A DNA stretch of 64,000 nucleotides from Hedera helix (GCA_947179155.2 OX359270.1:3008077-3072076); one strand, 5' to 3'; shown: positions 34,292 to 47,780, numbered from the stretch's first letter. Made by a program: numbers and translations. Notes: generated by a model not told the origin, from the letters alone.

Positions 34292-34738
34292 AGTGGTGCA
34301 CAAATGACCTATGACCCGACCTTGGTCCGGTCTGGACTTGGTCTTGTCAAAGTCTGACTTGGTTTGGCTCGGTCCGACTTAGAGGCTATAAGCAAGCCAC
34401 ATTTTTTTAGCTCAGATCCAGCCTGACTTAGCCTGGTTTACCCAAAACCCGGTTTGGCCTATCAATTTTCTTTTTTTGTTATTTCAATTCTCTCACTGCA
34501 GACGAAAACTTTCTCTTTATGATGACTCATTCAATAAACCAAATAAAATTAGCGACTTTCAATACGTTCATTAATGCATGTTTGTTTATATACGAATAAA
34601 AAAATCATGAAAACACATTAGATAGTGTAATATATAAAGATTTTCTTTACCTAGCTAGCAACTTACACTTTTTGCAGACCTTTCATTGCATCTTCATTTT
34701 AATAAATACTTAGCGTAAAAATAGAAAATAATTTGTAA

Positions 34739-34798
<60 letters not shown>

Positions 34799-35205
34799 GA
34801 TAGTTTTCATAAAAAAAATAATTTTTTTTATTAATGATAGTATAAAATAATATAATATCTTTAAAATTATACAATATTTTAATTCATTATTGTAATTTAT
34901 AAGTTGTAAGTTGTAAATTATAATACATTACTTTTAATTAATAAATTAATTAAGTTTAAATTTTTAATTGATATTTTTATAATATTTAAAATTACCAAAA
35001 AATAAAATAAATGGACCAAATCATTCCGGCCTAGCCTTATTCAAGGTCTGACCTGCAAGCCTCAACAGACCCTATTTTCAAGCATCAAGCTCGGTCTGAC
35101 CTGGTCTGGCCTGCATGCCAAAAGTCAAAAACTCGATCCTGTTTAGTTAACTGTCAAGGCCTGACAAACTCAGGTCAAATCAGGTTAAGCCGACCTTTTG
35201 TCCAT
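34292..35205. mobile_element. Probable ~0.9-kb non-autonomous DNA element
   Basis: GTGGTGCACAAATGACC on the left and CGACCTTTTGTCCATGATTA on the right form a loose TIR. Both subterminal regions carry many GGTCTGG / CCTGACC motifs in opposite orientation. The centre is a (TAA)n microsatellite (34739-34797) with AT-rich DNA. hAT-like by style; TSD not found. Confidence 0.55.
34739..34797. repeat. (TAA)n microsatellite
   Basis: About 19 perfect AAT/TAA units. Confidence 0.92.
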
Positions 35206-36850
35206 GATTATTTCAAGCTCATCACTTCTTTTAGTTGAGTTTTAGTTAAATCGCATTTATTGTCTAGTTCCTAAAATAATCAAATAGATTTAGTTGTTAT
35301 TTTGGGTAATCCTCGTTGAGTCTAACTCATTACGTCTTACCGTATCATATTCATATCATATCTATGATGCAAGCACATAGTCATGGTTCTGATATCAATT
35401 GTTGAGAATATTTGACTCATAATATACTTATTTGAAATATTATTTTAACTCAAAAGATTAATATATTAAATTTATATTTTATTAGAATATATATATATCT
35501 TTAATTTTTTTTATTAGATTCGATGTTAACTAGCTAGTCACTGCCCACCAATAAAGCTGTCCCATGCATAAGCCGATGGGCTGCAGATATACACGTGAAT
35601 CATATCCCCCTAGAATTTTTCATCATATATGCACTCAAAGAGGAAAAAGTAAATCTACTTCTTTTTAAGAAATCTAACTACTTCTTTTTAAGAAATGAAA
35701 CACCAGAAATTCTTGTTTCTCCGATTCACACGAAGAGTATCTTTTGAAAATTATAAATTTTAGGAACATATTTTTCTTCTTTGTTTATTTTTAAATATAA
35801 TAAGTATTTTAGTTTAATATTTATGATATAATGATAAAATTATAACGTTAAAATTAAATAAATTATATTATTTTATATTGTTATCAACAAAACAAAATAT
35901 AACAAAAATATAACTCTTTTAGTGAAAGTAAATGGAACAAAATTTTAATTTCTACAAATGGGACTCTAACCTAAAAACTTGTGTCCATTTTTATACTCCC
36001 TGAGTTTTATTAAAAAGTCTCATTCGTCAAAATTATAAATACTAAAATATAAAATTGTATCATGAACTTATCACTTTATAAATATATATATATATATATA
36101 ATATCATACTTTACAATATAACAAATCTCTATTTTATAACATAATTAGTAGTGCAACAATCTTTTGGATCAATTTTATACTTTTAATTATACTTTAAAAA
36201 GTACGATTTTGTATTAATAATTTTGTTTTAATGAGAAATCTGCTAATGAATTTATACTCAATAACGAAAATGTCACGCGAACACAAACTTAAGGAAGATT
36301 TTTGCATTTTAGTCAATTATAAATATTAAAAATATTTAGTTGTTCTATGTTCCCTTAAAATATTAAATTGTTGGTCATGTAATTGTAACATTATAATAAA
36401 GTTATTATAAAAAACTTAAGAACATTTGTGAAAAAAATAAATAGTAAGTAGGGCTCTTTTTATGTAGAAATGGATTATTAAATAAATTCAACGGCTAGAC
36501 ACTTTAAATTTGAAGTTATTTATAAATAATCTTATGATCTCAAATATCAAATAATATTTTAAATAATTGTGGTAACAACAACATATTATTTTACATAAAA
36601 AAATAAAAAAATCTCTTAACGTGTCCAACGTTTTCCAGAGAGCAAAACTCTTCGCACGAGTTTGGCTACACGTTGGGGGAACCATTTTTTCCTTCATGTC
36701 TGAGTGAACAGGAGAAGTTGCTTTTCCTTATATATATATATATATATTCTATACTCCAATTTGAAGTCAAAAGTTTTTGCAGAAAAAAGCATTGTGAAGT
36801 GTGAACTGTATTCATGCATTGTTTATACTTTCCTTTTGAAACGAAGTTGA

Positions 36851-36883
<33 letters not shown>
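35206..36883. other. Intergenic, no gene recognised
   Basis: AT-rich, with (TA)n tracts near 36085 and 36731, and a 26-bp tandem repeat (CTACTTCTTTTTAAGAAAT) at 35655-35697. The left (TA)n of the next element is at 36855-36883. Confidence 0.45.
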
Positions 36884-36887
<4 letters not shown>

Positions 36888-37128
36888 CATGGTAAGACAT
36901 CTAAATTAAACGATTGTTAAAAACAAATATATTTGACCTTACCGCTATAAATTTTAGTAACAGACACTATTTTTATAAAATTGAATTTGTCGCTAGAATT
37001 TATAATGACAGAATTAAAAATTAGTCTATGCTTGTTACTATAAACTCTAGTAGTTAAAGTCAATTTATCCCTATATTTAATTACTGTAATAATATTTTTA
37101 ATAAACGTTTACTGTGAATGCGGCCACC
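36884..37128. mobile_element. Small element bracketed by (TA)n
   Basis: A ~245-bp block with TTGTCGCTAGAATTTATAA / CCGCTATAAATTTTAGTAA motifs lies between (TA)n at 36855-36883 and a TA-rich tract at 37129-37149. Motifs of the type GCTATAAA.TTTAGTA are repeated in both orientations. Resembles subterminal repeats of non-autonomous DNA elements; TIR not clear. Confidence 0.45.
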
Positions 37129-37589
37129 ATATATATAGATATATATATGGTCCAACTTCTTTTCAAACAGTTGACATCATATTGGAGTATAGACTGGGCA
37201 GAATAATTTGCACTCGGTTTTGAGTGTTAGAATTAGATCTTCAAGAACATTCGTAATGCTTGGAGATCCTATAAATTGATGAACACAAACTCTTGTTATT
37301 TCTATCTTTTTCTATATTTGATAACAAAGATTCCATTTCCTTATATTTTAAATTCGAGAGATTCAAGAAGAATAAAAATCCTAAGAAAAGGACTTTCCAT
37401 CAAGTTTTATGAAATTAGAAATGGGAGGCAAGAAACATCATGCTGTAAATAATTGCGTTACAAACAATTAAATGCAAGTGAAAACCAGTTATCTCTCGAC
37501 CAAAATGTCTGAAATTCAAATTCGATAATCATCCCCGACTTTGTATCTCAAATACCAAGTAATGAAGTATATCCTTAGTAGATGAATTT

Positions 37590-39707
37590 CCATGAACTTG
37601 CATGAATAACGAAAGTCTCGAGCTTGACATTCCACTTACTAGTCTAATTCATGTACAAGGCACATGCTGTTTTAATATGTATTTTATAAAAATAAAAAGA
37701 GTTGTTATATTATTAATAAATAATGATATTATAATATTAATATCTTACAAAAAAAATAATGTTTCATCAGTTACTATTTATACAACTCTTTTATTTTAAA
37801 TTGATTTGAAATACATGATATTTAAATAAAAATATAAGTAAATTAACTTTAATATACGAGTAAATTACACCAAACGTTCGAAATGACTTTTTAATCTATT
37901 TTGGATAGAATATTTCATTGATACACCACTTATTATTACTAAAATTTACTTGAAATTTTGTGAAATTTATGAAAAAATTTAAAAAATAAAAATTTAAAAA
38001 TACTTGTGCACACTTCTTACTACAAAATTTAAGGCATGTCTTAATCAAATTAGCTAATTATAAGACTACATAATAACTTCAATGAAACAACATAGTTTTA
38101 CATATAATTTATAATTAATTTTTTTTCAAACAAAAGCTCTAAAATAAAAAATTTAATTTTAAAAGATAAAGCTACATCTTTTTTATTAAATAGCATTAAT
38201 CAAGCTTAACTCATGTATTGATTATATTCTCTCTCTTCTTCTTTTTTCTCCGTATTTTATAACCATCAATGTATATAGTGTTTCAATGAATTACTTGCAT
38301 GGATAACGTAAGTCTCTTGCTTGACATTCCTGGAAAAGGCACGTGTTGTTTTAATATATATTTTATAAAAAAAATTATTATATTATTAATAATTAATAAT
38401 ATTATAATATTAATATTTTACGACAAAATAAATTTTCATTAGTTACTATTTATACAACTCCTTTACTTTAAATTGATTTTCAAATACATGATATTTAAAT
38501 AAGAATATAAGTAAATTAACTTTAATAAATAAGTAAATTATACCAAGTTCAAAATGATTTTTTAATTTATTTTGAATAGAATTTTTTATTGATGTGCTAA
38601 ATATTATTACTATTATTTATTTGAAAATAACTAAGACTGCATAATAACATCAATGAAACGACAGAGTTTTACATAAAATTTATAATTAAATTAAAAAAAA
38701 AACTCTAAAAGATAAAAGTATGTCCTTTTTATTAAGAAAAATTATTCAAGCTTAACTCATGTATTGATTATATTATTTTATTTTTGTAATATATTATAAC
38801 TATTAATGTATAGTGTTTTATTTTGATTTAAATATATTTTATTATCTTAAATTATTTTTTTATTTATTTAGATAATTTAGTTTTTAAATTTTTTAATTAA
38901 ATAAATAAACTATTTATTTTTTTTAACTTTTGATCCAATTGAAGCGACAAGCTTAAAAATTGCTAACGTGACCCTTGAATACCCCATGAGTGAGGAAAAA
39001 TTATACCATGCTCCTCTTAGGACATGGTGAATAGTATGCACTCCTCTCATATGAGGGTGAGCTCTACACGCAGTAGGACTCGTGCCACAATGCGTGGAGC
39101 CCACCCTCATGTGAGAGGAGAAACATACTATTCATTTATGCCCCAGGAACATGTCGTGCCACAACTCCTTTACTTTAAATTGATTTTCAAATACATGATA
39201 TTTAAATAAAAATATAAGTAAATTAACTTTAATAAATAAGTAAATTATACCAACTGTTCGAAATGATTTTTTAATTTATTTGGGATAGAATATTTTATTA
39301 ATGTGCTAAATATTATTACTATTATTTATTTGAAATTAACTAAGACTGCATAATAACATCAGTGAAACGACAGAGTTTTACATAAAATTTATAATTAATT
39401 TTTAAAAAAAAATAAAACTCTAAAAGATAAAAGTATGTCTTTTTTATTAAGTAAAATTATTCCAGCTTTACTCATGTATTGATTATATATATATATTTTT
39501 AATATATTATAACTATTAATGTATAGTGTTTTATTTTGATTTAAATATATTTTATTATCTTAAATTATTACTTTTTTTTATTTAGATAATTTAGTTTTTA
39601 AAATTTTTAATTAAATAAATAAACTATTAATTTTTTTTACTTTTGACCCAATTGAGGCGACAAGCTTAAAAATTGCTGGCGTGACCCTTGAATACCCCAT
39701 GAGTGAG
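37590..39707. repeat. Two to three diverged tandem copies of a ~0.55-0.7-kb unit
   Basis: 38454-38994 and 39161-39707 match from ACAACTCCTTTACTTTAAAT to CTTGAATACCCCATGAGTGA. A third, more diverged copy starts at 37782 and is preceded by TTGCATGAATAACGAAAGTC, again matched near 38297. No coding capacity. A hairpin MITE sits at the junction of the last two copies. Confidence 0.78.
39005..39160. mobile_element. ~156-bp hairpin MITE
   Basis: Arms GTGAATAGTATGCACTCCTC / GAGGAGAAACATACTATTCA and ATGAGGGTGAGCTCTACACG / GCGTGGAGCCCACCCTCATG pair over about 65 bp around a short loop at 39073-39090. The GC content is far above the flanks. Both the + and - frames through it are artefacts of the palindrome. 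Confidence 0.8.
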
Positions 39708-41031
39708 ACCAGCTGGATTGCATATCTGTACAAATTTGTTAAATTGGGCAAGACTAAAATGGCCATTTCATATTTTATTTTTAAGTTTGACTGTATAAAA
39801 ATATTTAAGAATTAAGAATATATAAATTATCAATTTAATATAAATTAAATACAAATTAATATTTAGATAAATAAATTACATAATAAATATATAAAAAAAG
39901 ATATCTAACCTTTTCTTCTTCATTCTATACCCAAAAACCAATCTTCTTAATCAATGTTCTTATACCATCTCCAGTTCTCCACCAACCTCCACGATCATAA
40001 TCACTACCCAGAACAACACCCACAATAGACTCCATTACCATAACTCATAAAGGAAATTCAAAAATTCAAAAACCTAAATCCATAAATCCATTATCAAATT
40101 TTGATCTGGAATTTATTAAGAAGAAAGTGTGAAGAGAAGAATATTGCGAAAATTGGGGAAGAATACTCAAACCCAAATCTGAAATCTACCCATTTTATCT
40201 CTCTAAACCACAAATTTCAAACTCAAATCTGAAACTCACTTCACTTTCTTTCTTTAAATACAAAAACCTCAAACCCACTTCACTCTCTCTCTCTAAAACA
40301 CAAATCTCAAACCTACTTTACTTTTCTTCTCTCAAAGACAAAATTCATTAAAAAAATGAGTGGAGGAAGAAGACTAATCCACAAAAATGATCACCCACAC
40401 CAGTATTACCAAACAAAACTCAGAAACGGCAGCTATGGTGGATGTTCCCGTTATTTCCCACAGAGACTAGTATGCATACAGAATGAGAGAGAACTGCGGG
40501 AGTTAAAGATCTAGCTAGTATGGGTATGCTTTACAAGGAAGTCATGAATAACAGAGGCGAAGCAGCTCCGTCGGTTCTTGGTGAATGTGCAGGGTGACAC
40601 CGGAGCTACCATTTTCGATGTCAGAGCTACTTTTTCTCTGCTGATCTCAACACCCTTATTGGATCTGGAAGATGAGGGATAGAGAGAGCAAGTGAGATTA
40701 GATTAAGACTAGAGAGAGAATGCAATTGGGTTTTAATTAGTATTTTTTTTTTGCTTGATTACTATTTGGATTTAGGTTGCTTGAGTCGAGTAGTATTATT
40801 TTGAGATAATTAGATAGTTTAATTGTGAAGATGTTCTGTTGGAGACAACAAAGCAGCGAAGTTTGGGTTTTTTGCCGAGTACTGATCGATGGATTGGTTT
40901 GAGAGATACAGATGTTTTAGCCTTCTCTATTTTAATTAGGAAATTTATATTTTTATAGTAGTTTTTGATATTTTTATACATAAAATTTATATATTAATTA
41001 TTATAAAGAGACATAATTAATTTTTATATGA
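39708..41031. other. Intergenic, no gene recognised
   Basis: 39900-40340 is CT/CA-rich with repeated CTCAAACC and AAATCTGAAA phrases, like a gene leader or repeat; the ATG at about 40354 opens no meaningful frame. Nothing else seen. Confidence 0.4.
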
Positions 41032-41036
41032 ACTTT

Positions 41037-41244
41037 TATTGCAATATATTGAGATATTTACCGTATATGTGGTTAAGCATAAGTTTAGGAATTAGATTAG
41101 AATTACTTCTTATTTTCTAGTCAAGCGTGAGTTTAGGAATTAGATTAGATTTACAGCTCTAGTTTCCCATCTTCTACTGATTCTACTATATATATATAGA
41201 TGACAAATCATATCAATAAAAGCAAGCAATTCATGATTTCTTCA
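41037..41244 (+). repeat. 5' LTR of the copia element
   Basis: 208 bp; contains a 20-bp direct repeat (AGTTTAGGAATTAGATTAGA at ~41086 and ~41132), a TATA-like stretch (TATATATATAGATG) and an AATAAA at ~41216. Confidence 0.95.
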
Positions 41245-41259
41245 TGGTATCAGAGCAAC
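41245..41259 (+). other. Primer-binding site
   Basis: TGGTATCAGAGCAAC, complementary to the 3' end of plant initiator-methionine tRNA, immediately follows the 5' LTR. Confidence 0.93.
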
Positions 41260-41281
41260 ACGGCTAAGATACACGATCGAC

Positions 41282-44200
41282 ATGGCTCGAAATGACCATA
41301 CATCTCCTTTTTTTCTTGGCTCACAAGATAGACCTGGAGATCTCATCACTGTGGTTCGTCTTCAACATGACAATTATGATATATGGGCAAAATCTGTGCG
41401 TCTTGCTCTACTATCTCGCCGGAAATACGGCTTCGTCGATGGCACGATTATTGAACCCAAATCTCCTTTCACAACGGAGGATTGGCTTACCATTCACTCG
41501 ATGCTTGTTTCTTGGCTAATGAACACTATTGATCAGGAGGTTAAGTCTACTATCTCTTTTTATGATGATGCTAAACTTTTGTGGGATGAATTGCAGGCTC
41601 GTTTTTCTGTTGTTATTGGACCCCGAATTCACCAGTTAAAAACTGATTTAGTTAAGTGTGAGCAATTTAAGATCATGTCTGTTTCCACATATTTTGGGAA
41701 GCTTAAGGTTTTATGGGATGAATTGGCTAATCATGAACCCATTATTGCATGTACGTGTGGAAAATGTGAATGTCATTTGGGCAAGGCACATGAAAACCGA
41801 CGAAATAATGAACGTTTTCATCAGTTTTTAATGGGTTTAAATTCTGATTATTATGCCCCCCCATTACGTACTACTTTGTTGTCCCAAGAACCTTTACCTT
41901 CTCTTGATCGTGCTTATCAACAAATTACCCAAGAAGAACGTGTTCATGGAATTACTCATGCTCAAGAATCTCTACCGGAAGTGGTAGGTTTTGCTGTTCG
42001 TCCAGAAAGGCGTGGCCGAGCGAAACCAACTAAGATTGACAAATCTGGGCTAATATGTTCTCATTGTAATCGATCCAGACATGACATTGTTATCTGCTTT
42101 CAGCTTGTTGGCTATCCAGAATGGTGGGGTGATAGACCTCGTACTCAAGGAGTCACTCATGCTCGAGGCAAAGGAGTTGGTGGCCGTGGTACAGATTCAC
42201 CCGCGACTGATCGTGGTAGAGGAGCCAATGTGCGAGCGGTGGTGGTAGACGGCTGCAACACTATGGTTGGAGCTTCGGTCAATGGGCAGAGAAATTCTTC
42301 CAACGCCACTATCCACACATCAAACACTTCTGCCTCTCTTCCTAATTTAAGTGCAGAACAATGGCAGACTATAGCTACTATGTTTGGTAATGCTCACTCC
42401 TCTACCGATCGTTTACATGGTGAGTTTTCTAAGATATCTTGGATTATTGACACCGGTGCTTCTAATCATGTGACAGGGGATGAATCATATTTGTTTGATG
42501 TTCATGATATTGCCGCATGTCCAGTTGGGCTCCCCGATGGCCAAAAAACAATTGCTACTAAAGAGGGAAGTGTGAGGCTCTTGGAAGGATTGTATCTTAA
42601 AAATGTTCTTTATGTCCCTAAATTGCACTGCAACTTAATTTCGGTTACACAACTCATTGATGACATGAACTGTTTTGTACAATTTACTTCTAATATGTGT
42701 GTTATACATGACCGTCATACGAGGAAGCTGATTGGAACGGGTGAACGGAGAGATGGACTTTACTACTTCCGGCAATCGACTACAGTGCAAGCTATCTCAG
42801 TGGATGGTTCTTCATCTTTGTTGGAACTTTGGCATCAACGTCTTGGACATCCTTCAGAGAAAGTAGTGAAGTTATTACCTTTTTTATGTAATTCTAGTGA
42901 TAAATTAAATAAGGCATGTGATGTGTGCCCTCGTGCCAAACAATCTCGTGTTTCTTTTTCTCTTAGTGATCATAAGGCTTCCCGAGTTTTTGAATTAGTT
43001 CATTGTGATTTATGGGGTCCTTACAATACAGTTTCTTCTTGTGGGGCTCGTTATTTTTTTACTATTGTGGATGATTTTTCCCGTGCTGTATGGGTTTTTT
43101 TGTTGATTGATAAATTGGAGGTATTTAAAACGTTTATGTCGTTTTTTGCTATGGTTGATCGACAATTTGGTCAAAAGGTTAAGATTGTTCGGAGTGATAA
43201 TGGGACAGAGTTTCACTGTTTGACAGATTATTTTCTTTCAAGTGGGATTTTATTTCAAACCTCTTGTGTGGGAACTCCACAACAGAATGGAAGAGTTGAA
43301 CGTAAGCACCGTCATATTTTAACAGTGGCAAGGGCTTTGCGTTTTCAAAGTCATCTTCCTCTTTATTTTTGGGGTGAATGTGTATTGGCAGCTTCTCATT
43401 TGATCAATCGAACACCCTCAAGTGTTCTTCAGAATAACACACCTTATGAAATTTTATTTAACACTTTGCCAGTTTTTGATGAATTGCGAGTGTTTGACTC
43501 TTTATGTTATGCCCATAATCAACGAGCAAAGAATGATAAATTTGCAAGTCGAAGTCGAAAATATGTCTTTGTTGGGTATCCGTTTGGAAAGAAAGGATGG
43601 AGACTTTTTGATCTCGAAAATAAAATGTTTTTTGTTTCTAGGGATGTTAAGTTCTTTGAAAATCAATTTCCTTTTGCTGAAAATACTCCTACACGTTCTA
43701 AATATAATTTTGGCTGCATGAATTTGGGTGATGATGACTCTGATTTTAATACTTTGGGGGATCCTGAATTATTGTCTGATGACCTTGAGCCCCCACACGA
43801 ATCCTCCCCACTACATGTCCCCATCCAAAACCAAAAATCTACCACTTTAGAGCCTGCTCCCATTTTACCTCCCGCAGCCAATGATTCATTGTCTGGCCCG
43901 GCTGCTGAACAAAGCCCAGTTCAGCCCACTTCTCCACTCCAACTTTCATCTACAGGGGGGGCAGCAGGGGCTGCTCCTGATTCTATCAATGAATCCCCCA
44001 TGGGACGTGGATTTCGTGAAAAGGTTCCATCCGTTCGGCTTCGTGGCTATGATCCTAACACTGTCATCACAAAAAGTCCATCTACTCTCTCCCCAAGTTC
44101 ACCCGCACCATCTGTTTCCTTAGGTACGCCCTTTCCTATAACACATTATATTAATTGTGCAAAATTTTCTATTAGCCATCGAAAGTTTCTTGCAGCTGTT

Positions 44201-45748
44201 ATTGCAGGTTGTGAACCGAAATCATTTAAAGAAGCTATGACAGATGTAGGATGGTGTCATGCTATGCAAACAGAAATTCGTGCTTTAGAAGATAATAGTA
44301 CTTGGACTATGGAACCATTACCACCTGGTAAACGCGCTCTTGGTAGTCAATGGGTCTATAAAATCAAGTATAACTCTGATGGAAGTGTTGAACAACTTAA
44401 AGCTCGTTTGGTTGTTTTTGGTAATCATCATATTGCTGGGATCGATTATCACGAGACTTTTGCACCAGTTGCAAAGATGGTCACGGTTTGTGCTTTCTTA
44501 GCCATTGCAGCATCTAAAAATTGGGAGCTGCATCAGATGGACATGTATAATGCTTTTTTGCACGGGGATCTCAATGAGGAAGTCTATATGAAACTTCCTC
44601 TTGGTTTTGGGTCTTCTCAACCTGATATGGTGTGTCGGCTTCGAAAGTCATTATATGGCTTGAAATAGGCACCGAGGTGCTGGTTTGCCAAACTTGTTAC
44701 TGCTTTAAAAGAGTATGGTTTTCTTCAGTCCTATGCTGATTATTCTCTCTTTACTTATATTACGGGTGATTTTCAAATCAATGTTTTGGTGTATGTTGAT
44801 GATTTAATTATTTCTGGGAATAATTCTGCTGCTTTGAGAGTCTTTAAGAACTATTTGAGTACATGTTTTCATATGAAGGATCTCGGGGTACGTAAATATT
44901 TTCTCGGGATTGAGGTGGCACGCAGTTCTGCTGGTATATTTCTTTGCCAACGAAAGTATTCTCTTGACATTATTTCTGAGACTGGTCTTCTAGGTGCCAA
45001 GCCCACATCATTTCCCATTAAGCAAAACCATCGGCTTTCTCAAGCTTCAGGAGATCTTTTGTCTAATTCGGAACCTTATCGTCAGTTGGTTGGTCGTTTG
45101 ATTTACTTAACGGTCACTTGTCCTGATTTGGCATACTCTGTCCACGTTTTATCACAGTTCCTACAACAACTGAGACAGGAACATTGGGAAGCCGCTTTGC
45201 GAGTTGTTCGCTATTTGAAGGGTTCTCCTGGACAAGGAGTCTTACTTCGAGCCGATAGCTCTCTCTCTTTGACAGGTTGGTGTGATTCTGATTGGGCAGC
45301 TTGCCCTCTTACTCGTCGCTCTCTCACAAGTTGGCTTGTGTTTTTTGGTCATTCCCCGATCTCTTGGAAAACCAAGAAACAACCTACTGTGTCCCGTCCT
45401 TCGGTAGAGGCCGAATATCGCTCTATGGCTTCCCTTACTTGTGAATTGAAATGGTTGAAAGGTCTTCTCCTTAGCTTGGGGATTCATCATTCTGCAGCTA
45501 TTGGTTTATACTGTGATAGTCAGTCAGCTTTACATATTGCACAAAATCCTGTCTTTCATGAACGAACAAAGCACATTGAAGCAGATTGTCACTTTGTCCG
45601 TGATGCTATCCACGATGGAACTATTCTTCCTTCATATGTTCCCACAACTGTTCAGCTTGCAGACATCTTTACCAAGCCTTTGGGGACACGTCAATTTCAG
45701 TTTCTACTTTTCAAGTTGGGCATTTATAATCCTCATGCTCCAACTTGA
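41282..45748 (+). pseudogene. Copia Gag-Pol polyprotein with one amber codon
   Basis: One frame of 1488 codons, interrupted only by TAG at 44666-44668; the downstream open frame is in the same phase. Gag: 1-250. Zinc knuckle CSHCNRSRHDIVIC at ~259, keeping CX2CX4HX4C but with Arg where Gly is usual. Protease IIDTGASNH (~388). GAG-pre-integrase HQRLGHPS (~517). Integrase with IVDDFSRAVW, RSDNGTEF and QNGRVERKHR giving the DDE triad. RT with MDMYNAFLHGDL and YVDD (44792). RNase H with DSDWA and RPSVEAEYRSMA. The stop replaces the conserved Gln of YGLKQAPRCW, a CAG-to-TAG transition, so RT is cut before YVDD. Start chosen at the first ATG after the PBS. Confidence 0.95.
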
Positions 45749-45756
45749 GGGGGGGG

Positions 45757-45964
45757 TATTGCGATATATTGAGATATTTACCGTATATGTGGTTAAGCAT
45801 AAGTTTAGGAATTAGATTAGAATTACTTCCTATTTTCTAGTCAAGCGTGAGTTTAGGAATTAGATTAGATTTACAGTTCTAGTTTCCTATCTTCTACTGA
45901 TTCTGCTGTATATATATAGATGACAAATCATATCAATAAAAGCAAGCGATTCATGATTTCTTCA
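45757..45964 (+). repeat. 3' LTR of the copia element
   Basis: 208 bp, seven transition differences from the 5' LTR. Preceded by PPT GAGGGGGGG (45748-45756). Confidence 0.95.
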
Positions 45965-45969
45965 ACTTT

Positions 45970-47780
45970 ACATGTAAAAATATAAAAATTATTATAAAAA
46001 TATTAATTTTTATTAATTAATTTGTAGAGATATGTAATGGTGGTACACATTAGCTGAACAGGGTCCCCGTACAGGAGACCACGTCAGTAATTTTTGACGC
46101 CACGACTTCAACGAAAGTATAGAAAATTGATAATTTATTTATTTAATTAAAAAAAATAGAAGGTGAGTCATCGAAATAAAAAAATAAAAAATAATTAAGA
46201 TAATAAAATATATTTAAGTCTTCTATTTTTGCTGCAAAATATCACAAGCGGTTGAAGAGTAATCAATATAAACTTATTACTACTTGCTCCAATTTTTATG
46301 TATAGATATTAATTTTTAGAATTATAAGATTTTTTTGAATAATTATGCGTCAACTGTAAATACATCGTAATAGTATTTACTATCAACTCCTTATGATATA
46401 GAATGAAACTTTTAATAATTACTATTTTAAGCTATTTTATATAAATTTATAAAACGTATGAATATCGTTTTGAATTAAATAACAAATTGTTATAAGATAA
46501 ATACTATTTTTAATATATAATATACATTTTATTTATAACAATATATATTATAATAAATAAAATTTCACTTGATTTATAATAATAATAATAATAACATATT
46601 AATAATTATATAATTATATATATATTATGAGAAAACGGGATATGCGATGTCTTGCGTTGCACATCAAAAAATTATAGTAAGAAATTTCTTTAGATAATTA
46701 AAAAAATTACTAATTAACCTCAAACGAAAAAAGGAACATAGAATTTACACTGAATGAAAGTGATATTTAATAAAATATAGAATAAAGGAGAAAAGTAAAA
46801 TTTTTTATAATTTAATATAATATTGATGTTATTAGTAGTATATTACACTAATTTACAAGTGGGTGATAAATTAAAATAATGGTGAATATTAGGAGATTGA
46901 CGTATGTGGTTAAAACACTGTGATGCTATTTTTTTTATATTTTTATATAAAAATTGTAGTTATAGGTCTATAATGACTGTTTTAATTGTCAGTATAGGCC
47001 TATAACGACGACTTTCATTTGAAAATATCAAACTGTTGTAAAAATATCAATTTCCTTTAGTTTAATGTTGGTATTTGTTCAACATATTGTTTAATTTTAA
47101 TTTTAAAAAAAGAGAGATTAAATTTGAGAAGATTTTTAAAAAAGAACATATATTTGTTAGATATACTTTTTATTGGTAAAAGAAGTTTAAAAATATTTTG
47201 TGAGAACTTCTCTCTTACTACCTTTTATATATTATATCGCATACCGAACATACTCTCAATAACCTTGTGCTAAAAACAGTGAGGTTTTAAAGAAAATTGC
47301 TAAAGCCATATATCAACTAGACCAATATTTTTAAGGACCAAGTTACAACCCCTCAAACCCTCCTACTTGGATGGAGACACCTTTTCCACTCCAACCAAAT
47401 GAACCACCATCCTTTAATCACCAACTCCCAACCAAAAAGAAAAACCTCTCATCACCAAGCTACGTTGACTGAGATCCTAAACAAAGACGGATAATGTAGG
47501 CGTAACTAGACAAATAACCCAAGCCTAAATCAACGCAATCCTACCATAGAAACCGATAATATATCTGACATGTTAATTTTTTTGAGTCCTCCAGGCTAGA
47601 GTTTATGTGACATGGTTTATACAAACCAAAAGAAAGAGGGCAACCCCCTATACCCTAACTGAAAACTAAGCAACGGTTGTCAAGTTGCCTTCAATAGGTA
47701 AAGTGACAAAACAAATAAAAATATAAAGTTTAGAAACCATGGGAACATGAATCAAAGAGGAGGAAAGAATGTAAGAAGTA
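45970..47780. other. Intergenic, no gene recognised
   Basis: AT-rich. TATAGGTCTATAATGACTGT and AGTATAGGCCTATAACGACG near 46960-47010 form part of an inverted repeat, and GGGATATGCGATGTC (46637) has a loose counterpart TATCGCATACC (47233), perhaps a MITE of ~600 bp. 47340-47560 is less AT-rich with no frame. Confidence 0.4.

Larger units (their letters stand above)
41037..45964 (+). mobile_element. Ty1/copia retrotransposon, 4928 bp, nearly intact
   Basis: Two 208-bp LTRs (41037-41244 and 45757-45964), TSD ACTTT at 41032-41036 and 45965-45969, PBS TGGTATCAGAGCAAC starting at 41245 with no gap, PPT GAGGGGGGG directly before the 3' LTR. LTRs start TATTGC and end TTCTTCA. I count seven LTR differences, all transitions (about 3.4%), so the insertion is fairly young. 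One in-frame amber codon is the only coding lesion seen. Order protease-integrase-RT-RNase H is copia. Short LTRs and a Retrotran_gag_3-like N-terminus suggest an Ale/Alesia-type lineage, but this is tentative. Confidence 0.96.

Noticed and set aside
43010..43881. Antisense frames within the copia polyprotein
   Set aside because: Shadows of a long sense frame with full domain content.
44666..44668. Programmed amber readthrough between Gag and Pol
   Set aside because: Plant copia elements use a single frame and the codon lies inside RT, not between gag and pol; a CAG-to-TAG mutation is simpler.
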